Source: Pedobacter roseus (GTDB lineage: Bacteria; Bacteroidota; Bacteroidia; Sphingobacteriales; Sphingobacteriaceae). Taken from it: DNA of 64,000 nucleotides. Of this stretch, positions 58,941-64,000 are shown one piece after another. The stretch is taken from the NCBI RefSeq assembly GCF_014395225.1, contig NZ_CP060723.1, positions 2,294,001 through 2,358,000 of the forward strand, in the 5' to 3' direction. Positions within the stretch are counted from its first letter, which is position 1. Each line of letters opens with the position of its first letter. Position numbers and translations under genes: made by a program. Under the pieces are notes generated by a model. It was not told the origin of the DNA. It searched no databases and saw only the letters and a list, made by a program, of their open reading frames with translations.

Positions 58941-61900
58941 ATGAATTTTTTTATCCCTTTTAGCACCTCATTTAAGATGTGGTGTAAATCAAACCAAATT
59001 ATATTGGTGATGAAACTAACAACGATACTTTTATTGGCAAGCCTCTGCCAGGTAAGTGCAGGTGTTTACAGTCAGAACATTACATTGAGGCAGAAAAATG
59101 CCTCGATGGATGTCATATTTAAATCGATAGAGAAACAGAGTCAATATGTTTTTTTATATGATGATCTTGAACTCTCTAAAACGCAGAAAGTTACTGTTAA
59201 TGTTGTAAATGTGCCTATTGAGCAGGTTTTGGATTTATGCCTCAAAAATCAACCACTCAGTTATAAAATATTCGATAAAACGGTAGTGTTGAGAAAAAAG
59301 ATCGATGATATTGTATATAAGTCGGTTTTTTTTGAAATCATAAACGGAAAAGTAACTGACGAAACTGGTCAGCCAATTGTAGGAGCAAGTATTTTGATAA
59401 AAGATTCAAAGGTAGGCGCAACTACTGATGCAAACGGTATGTTCTCTTTAAATGTACAAATTGGCGCAACCTTAATAGTTTCATACATTGGTTACACTTC
59501 TCAGGAAATTATTGTAGGAGATAGTAAAAATTACAACATTTCTTTAGTACCCGCTGTAAGTAATTTAACCGATGTGGTGGTTACCGCTTTAGGTATAAAA
59601 CGTTCCGAGAAATCTTTAGGTTATGCGGTACAAAAAGTAGAAGGTAATACATTAACATCGGCCAAAGGGGTAAATGTAGCCACATCTTTAACCGGGAAAG
59701 TAGCGGGCTTAAATATAAAAAACAGCACAGAGTTTGCGGCTAATCCTTCCATTGAACTTCGTGGCGCTAACGCATTACTGGTTGTTGACGGGGTTCCGTA
59801 CACCAGTTTATCAATCGACAATATTTCACCTGATGATATTTTAGATATCAGTGTTTTAAAAGGTGCGACTGCGTCTGCCTTATATGGCAACAGAGGTGGT
59901 AACGGTGCAATTATGGTAACCACCAAACGGGGAAATAAAGAAGGAGGGCTCGTGGTAGGTTTTAATAGCAGTAACATGTTTTCGTCTGGTTTTTTGGCCT
60001 TTCCTGAGGTGCAATCTTCCTATAGTTCTGGTAGCGGAGGAAAGTATGGCGTAGGAGATTATGTTTGGGGAGATAAACTGGATATTGGCAGAACAGCGAG
60101 TCAATACAATCCCAGTACATACAAATTTGAAGAAATGCCTCTGGTATCAAAAGGAAAAGATAATTTGGCCAATTTTTTACAACAGGGTTTTATTTTAAAT
60201 AACAATTTGAGCATCAGTCAATCCGGTAAAAACGGAAGTATGCGAGCTTCATTTTCTCATGTATATAATCAGGGACAATATCCAAACACCAAACTGAATA
60301 AAATTATTGCCAGTATCTCCGGCGATATAAAAGCAGGTAATTTTAGTTTAGACGGTGGTTTTACTTTTAATAAAAGGTATTTCCCCAATAATATAGGAAC
60401 AGGCTACGGCGGTGGCGGATATTTATATAACCTGGTGGTATGGTCTGGAACAGAATACGATGTACATGATTATAAAAATTATTGGGTTGCCGGTAAAGAA
60501 AATATACTGCAAAACTGGATGGAAAATACCTGGTATGATAATCCTTACTTTATTGCTAACGAAATTTTGCGCAGCGACGATTATAACCTAACTAACGGAT
60601 ATATTAATGCGAGCTATGACATTAGGCCTTGGTTTAAGGCTATTCTCCGCTCCGGTATTGATACCTATTCACAAACCAACGAATATAGAAATGCCATTAG
60701 TGCAGTAGGTGGCTGGAATAAAAAAGGTTATTATAGTATAGCTAAAACCGATGCATTTAACATTAATAACGATTTAATATTAACGGCTAATGGAAAACTT
60801 GGCGATTTTCGGGTTGATGGCTTAATAGGCGGATCAATATATTATAGAGAGAAAAATTACCTTAATGTAGAAACCCAGAATGGAATAACAGTGCCAGGTT
60901 TCTACGCGCTCGCAGCCTCTGTAGATCCGGTTAAAAGTACATCCTATTACAAAATAGCTGAAAAGGACAATCAAATTGGCAAAAAACAAGTGAATAGTTT
61001 TTATGGAAAAGCCTCATTTTCTTATAAAAACATCGCTTTTGTAGATATAACCGGTCGAAACGACTGGTCGTCTACCTTATCTTCACAACAACGTTCTTTC
61101 TTTTATCCATCGGTTTCGGGCAGTTTAATTATTTCTGAATTAATCAAGTTTCCGGTATGGGTAGATATGGCCAAAGTACGCGGATCATGGACGAAAACAA
61201 AATTTGATCTAGGTATTTATGACTTAAACAACAGCTACAATATTAATACTAACGTTTGGAATGGAGCAAGCACAAGCAGTTATCCAACTTCAATTAGAGG
61301 GGCAGATATTTTACCACAAACCAATAGGAGTTATGAATATGGTGCAGCTTTCGCATTCTTAAAAAATAAAGTACATTTCGATGCAGCCTATTTTAACACC
61401 TTATATTACAATAGAGCAATTTTATCAACGGTAAGCAGTAGTTCTGGCTTTGGCAGCGTACTGATTAATACAAATGAGCAGTTGAAAAGAAAAGGGGTCG
61501 AGTTATCGGCTGATGGAACGATAATATCTACTGGTAATTTTAGTTGGAATACGGGATTAAACTGGTCGACAAACAGACGTTATTATGGCAAATTGGATCC
61601 TGTATATTCAAGTAAACAACATTGGGTTACTGAAGGTAGCCGGTACGACTGGGTAAGCGGAAACGAATATGACAGGGCACCAGACGGACAACTAATTTTA
61701 CAAAACGGATATCCTACTGATAGTCCACGTGCTACAGTATTGGGCTATTCAGATCCTGATTGGATATGGGGCTTTAACAATACCTTTAAATATAAAAACC
61801 TGAGTTTAGCTTTTTCATTTGATGGAAGAGTTGGTGGTAAGGCCTACAATAATATGGTGGGTTACATGTGGAGCTCGGGTACTCATATAGATAGTGATAA

Positions 61901-62315
61901 CAGCTGGAGATATGATGAAGTTGTAAATGGCAAAGAAACTTTTAAACTTGATGGTGTAAAAGTAGTTTCAGGAACAACAACCAGAGATACTTACGGTAAT
62001 ATTCTTACTGATACCCGTGTTTTTGCACCAAGTACCGATGTTATATCGTATGAGGATTATTCTAGAAACTACCGTGGTGTACAGGATTATTTTACCCAAA
62101 CCTTCTTTAAGTTAAGGGAGCTTTCCTTAACCTATAATATTCCAGCAAAATTCATCAAACACGCGGGAATGAAGAGTGCATCTATAGGCTTTGTTGGTCA
62201 AAACATGTTATTGTGGACTAAAGAGTGGAAATTCTCAGATCCCGATGTTGGAGGAGATGACCTGAATTCACCTTCAATAAGGTATATGGGTTTTAATGTA
62301 AAAGCTAACTTTTAA
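58941..62315 (+). CDS. SusC/RagA-type TonB-linked receptor with STN domain
   Basis: The 1124-residue product has a signal segment (about 23-45), an N-terminal STN signalling domain (about 48-115, VFLYDDLELSKTQKVTV), a CarboxypepD_reg-like domain (about 132-212, VTDETGQPIVGASI), a plug domain (about 222-335, VLKGATASALYGNRGGNGAI) and a long beta-barrel ending in an aromatic-ending strand (FNVKANF). SusC proteins import oligosaccharides or other nutrients with SusD caps. The STN domain is what talks to FecR, consistent with the sigma and FecR genes upstream. The substrate is unknown. Confidence 0.93.
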   Translation: MNFFIPFSTSFKMWCKSNQIILVMKLTTILLLASLCQVSAGVYSQNITLRQKNASMDVIFKSIEKQSQYVFLYDDLELSKTQKVTVNVVNVPIEQVLDLCLKNQPLSYKIFDKTVVLRKKIDDIVYKSVFFEIINGKVTDETGQPIVGASILIKDSKVGATTDANGMFSLNVQIGATLIVSYIGYTSQEIIVGDSKNYNISLVPAVSNLTDVVVTALGIKRSEKSLGYAVQKVEGNTLTSAKGVNVATSLTGKVAGLNIKNSTEFAANPSIELRGANALLVVDGVPYTSLSIDNISPDDILDISVLKGATASALYGNRGGNGAIMVTTKRGNKEGGLVVGFNSSNMFSSGFLAFPEVQSSYSSGSGGKYGVGDYVWGDKLDIGRTASQYNPSTYKFEEMPLVSKGKDNLANFLQQGFILNNNLSISQSGKNGSMRASFSHVYNQGQYPNTKLNKIIASISGDIKAGNFSLDGGFTFNKRYFPNNIGTGYGGGGYLYNLVVWSGTEYDVHDYKNYWVAGKENILQNWMENTWYDNPYFIANEILRSDDYNLTNGYINASYDIRPWFKAILRSGIDTYSQTNEYRNAISAVGGWNKKGYYSIAKTDAFNINNDLILTANGKLGDFRVDGLIGGSIYYREKNYLNVETQNGITVPGFYALAASVDPVKSTSYYKIAEKDNQIGKKQVNSFYGKASFSYKNIAFVDITGRNDWSSTLSSQQRSFFYPSVSGSLIISELIKFPVWVDMAKVRGSWTKTKFDLGIYDLNNSYNINTNVWNGASTSSYPTSIRGADILPQTNRSYEYGAAFAFLKNKVHFDAAYFNTLYYNRAILSTVSSSSGFGSVLINTNEQLKRKGVELSADGTIISTGNFSWNTGLNWSTNRRYYGKLDPVYSSKQHWVTEGSRYDWVSGNEYDRAPDGQLILQNGYPTDSPRATVLGYSDPDWIWGFNNTFKYKNLSLAFSFDGRVGGKAYNNMVGYMWSSGTHIDSDNSWRYDEVVNGKETFKLDGVKVVSGTTTRDTYGNILTDTRVFAPSTDVISYEDYSRNYRGVQDYFTQTFFKLRELSLTYNIPAKFIKHAGMKSASIGFVGQNMLLWTKEWKFSDPDVGGDDLNSPSIRYMGFNVKANF

Positions 62316-62325
62316 AACAACGAAA

Positions 62326-63852
62326 ATGAAATCATATCATAAAATATTCTTTTTGGTGCTGATGAGCTTAATACTTTTTCAATCGTGTAAAAAGTTTGAT
62401 GAAATCAATACCAACCCAAATTCGCCTGTTACTACCACAGCTTCTTTATTAGCTACCAACCTGATTTTAAACATTACCCGGCCATCTGAAGGAAATAAAA
62501 CATCTTCGGCAATGACCAGTAAACAAATGGCTTGGGGCGAACTGCCACAGGGCGAACAGTACAATAATTACGGAAGTGCAGGTTTTGGTACCATAACAAT
62601 ATTAACCAATGTTCAAAAAATGATCAATGCAGCGGCAGATGCTGATAAACCTGCTTATACCGGTTTGGGTATGTTTATTAAAGCCTATAAACTATATTAT
62701 TTATCGTTAAGTGTAGGAGATATCCCTTATTCGGAAGCATTGAATGGCGAAACAGGAAATACACAGCCCAAATACGACACTCAAAAGCAGGTTATGCAAC
62801 AAGTATTAAAAGATTTAGAAACCTCGGCAAATTCTTTTGCAGCAGCGAAAAACTTTACCGGCGATCCTGTTTTTAATGGTAATGTAGATAACTGGAGAAG
62901 GGTTGTTAATGCTTTCCGCTTAAAAGTATTAATCAGTCTATCTAAAAAAGAAGCCGATCCTGATTTAAAAATTAAAGAAACCTTCGCACAGATTTTAGCC
63001 ACCCAACCTTTATTACGCAGCAACAGTGATAACCTACAATTGGTGTTTTCTGATAAAGCAAACCAAATTTACTGGTTCAATAGTACGATTAGTAAGTTTA
63101 CGAGTTATGCTATGGTTTCTTCTGTAATGACAGATACTTTGAAAAAATATAACGATTACAGGTTGTTTTACTACGCTGCACCATCGGTATATAAAGTACA
63201 AACAGAAGGAAAATTACCCGGCGATGCTGATGCATATATAGGCATCGATCCAACAGCTGTATTTTCTAGTGTATCTGCGGCCTACACGTCTAAAAAGTAT
63301 TCACAGCTTAATTTGCGCTATACGGGTTACGCCTCTGGCGAACCTTTGGTGCGCATAGGCTTTGCTGAACAGAATTTTATTATTGCAGAGGCCATTGTAA
63401 GAGGTTGGGCAACCGGAACGGCTAAAAATTATTACGAAGAAGGTGTAAAACAGGCTATGAATTTTGTTGTAAATGTTACACCTGATGATGTGAAATACCA
63501 TAGTGGTAAAAAGATTACACCAGCATACATTGGAAGTTACCTTACCGACATAAACGTTGCCTTTTCTGCAGTTTCGGATAAGCAATTGAAGCAGATTTCA
63601 ATTCAAAAGTATTTAATGTACTTTATGCAATATCCTTATGATGCTTATTATGAATTCAGGAGGTCTGGTTATCCGAAATTACCTGTTAATCCGGCAACAA
63701 GCACCAATCCCTTTGATAAAAACAATATTCCTGTTCGTTATACTTATCCAAGTGAAGAATATAATTACAATTTGGAAAATCTAAAAACTGCATTGAACAG
63801 GCAATATGATGGAAATGATAGAACAGATGGTATAATGTGGCTTTTAAAATAA
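62326..63852 (+). CDS. SusD/RagB family nutrient-binding lipoprotein
   Basis: The 508-residue product has a lipobox (ILFQSC, lipidated Cys21) and SusD-family features: the NPNSPVTTTASLLATNLI start, the helical TPR-like core (AFRLKVLISLSKKEADPDL) and the end RYTYPSEEYNYN. It forms the lid of the SusC channel at the cell surface. It begins 10 bases after the susC stop and is followed by a terminator, so sus genes beyond the window are in a separate transcript or absent. Confidence 0.92.
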   Translation: MKSYHKIFFLVLMSLILFQSCKKFDEINTNPNSPVTTTASLLATNLILNITRPSEGNKTSSAMTSKQMAWGELPQGEQYNNYGSAGFGTITILTNVQKMINAAADADKPAYTGLGMFIKAYKLYYLSLSVGDIPYSEALNGETGNTQPKYDTQKQVMQQVLKDLETSANSFAAAKNFTGDPVFNGNVDNWRRVVNAFRLKVLISLSKKEADPDLKIKETFAQILATQPLLRSNSDNLQLVFSDKANQIYWFNSTISKFTSYAMVSSVMTDTLKKYNDYRLFYYAAPSVYKVQTEGKLPGDADAYIGIDPTAVFSSVSAAYTSKKYSQLNLRYTGYASGEPLVRIGFAEQNFIIAEAIVRGWATGTAKNYYEEGVKQAMNFVVNVTPDDVKYHSGKKITPAYIGSYLTDINVAFSAVSDKQLKQISIQKYLMYFMQYPYDAYYEFRRSGYPKLPVNPATSTNPFDKNNIPVRYTYPSEEYNYNLENLKTALNRQYDGNDRTDGIMWLLK

Positions 63853-63866
63853 ATTTCACGCTTCTC

Positions 63867-63899
63867 AAAGTCCTTCCTAATCCGGAAGGACTTTTTTTT
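63867..63899. terminator. Terminator after susD
   Basis: AAAGTCCTTCC at 63867-63877 pairs perfectly with GGAAGGACTTT at 63884-63894 across a 6-base loop, followed by a T-run to 63899. Confidence 0.9.
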
Positions 63900-64000
63900 G
63901 TAATATTTAAAGTAAAAAAACTGTTCGTACGTCATGTATATTTGAAAGCTGTTTTTTAATGGCAAACCTTACTTTATTTTAAATTGAATGACCGCAGTTT

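Noticed and set aside
63921..63928. Third GTTCGTAC word after susD (another at 21487 inside the YcxB-like gene)
   Set aside because: Neither has the flanking stem or the 22-base core, so they are treated as chance matches.

Overview
The window looks like a chromosome segment of a Bacteroidota bacterium of the Sphingobacteriaceae, most like Pedobacter. The evidence is: low G+C; promoters of the TAnnTTTG (-7) type; TTG and GTG starts with little Shine-Dalgarno signal; a type IX secretion adhesin with a PorP/SprF partner; SusC/SusD with a FecI/FecR pair; HmuY; and WbqC, GH130 and CHU_C-type families. The assignment rests on family recognition only; no database search was possible.

Layout. 1-4.7 kb is a leftward run: CutC (cut by the window edge), a DUF2314 protein, glycosylasparaginase, and an omega-amidase/aminotransferase pair. 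4.9-7.1 kb holds an ApbE-DUF2271 fusion with a PepSY-type membrane protein. 7.2-9.2 kb has an LD-carboxypeptidase followed by an RNA-rich gap with a Flavo-1-like RNA, a tRNA-like gene and a 53-codon ORF. 9.3-23.1 kb is mostly housekeeping: a degenerate DEAD-box protein, OmpA, a SpoU methyltransferase, galK/galM, a nucleoside phosphorylase, YigZ, EamA, RibD, PrmC, XerD and AroQ. 23.4-30.8 kb has envelope genes (GT2, a LpxL-like acyltransferase, WbqC), CorA, a ParDE module, MgtE, BioB and Ohr. 31.2-34.6 kb is the T9SS adhesin plus PorP/SprF. 34.9-43.8 kb has DUF763, a phosphoesterase, a GAF histidine kinase, a GH130 enzyme tail to tail with a GT4-toroid fusion, and Ku. 43.9-46.5 kb has a lipoprotein esterase and a small SpoIIAA-like / Lys-rich peptide / MscS operon.

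46.5-55.1 kb is the most coherent block. It holds a response regulator, a bacteriophytochrome kinase, a second regulator, a heme oxygenase that would make the biliverdin chromophore, a 59-residue histone-H1-like protein, then a heme receptor (HmuR-like) with HmuY and a divergent AraC regulator. Heme import, bilin production and red-light sensing therefore sit side by side.

55.1-63.9 kb is the start of a probable polysaccharide- or nutrient-uptake locus: a LacI regulator flanked by two near-identical palindromic operators, FecI-type sigma, FecR, SusC and SusD. Two copies of a previously unassigned hairpin-plus-core RNA element lie upstream of the sigma gene and directly before susC. Dispersed palindromic repeats occupy many intergenic gaps.
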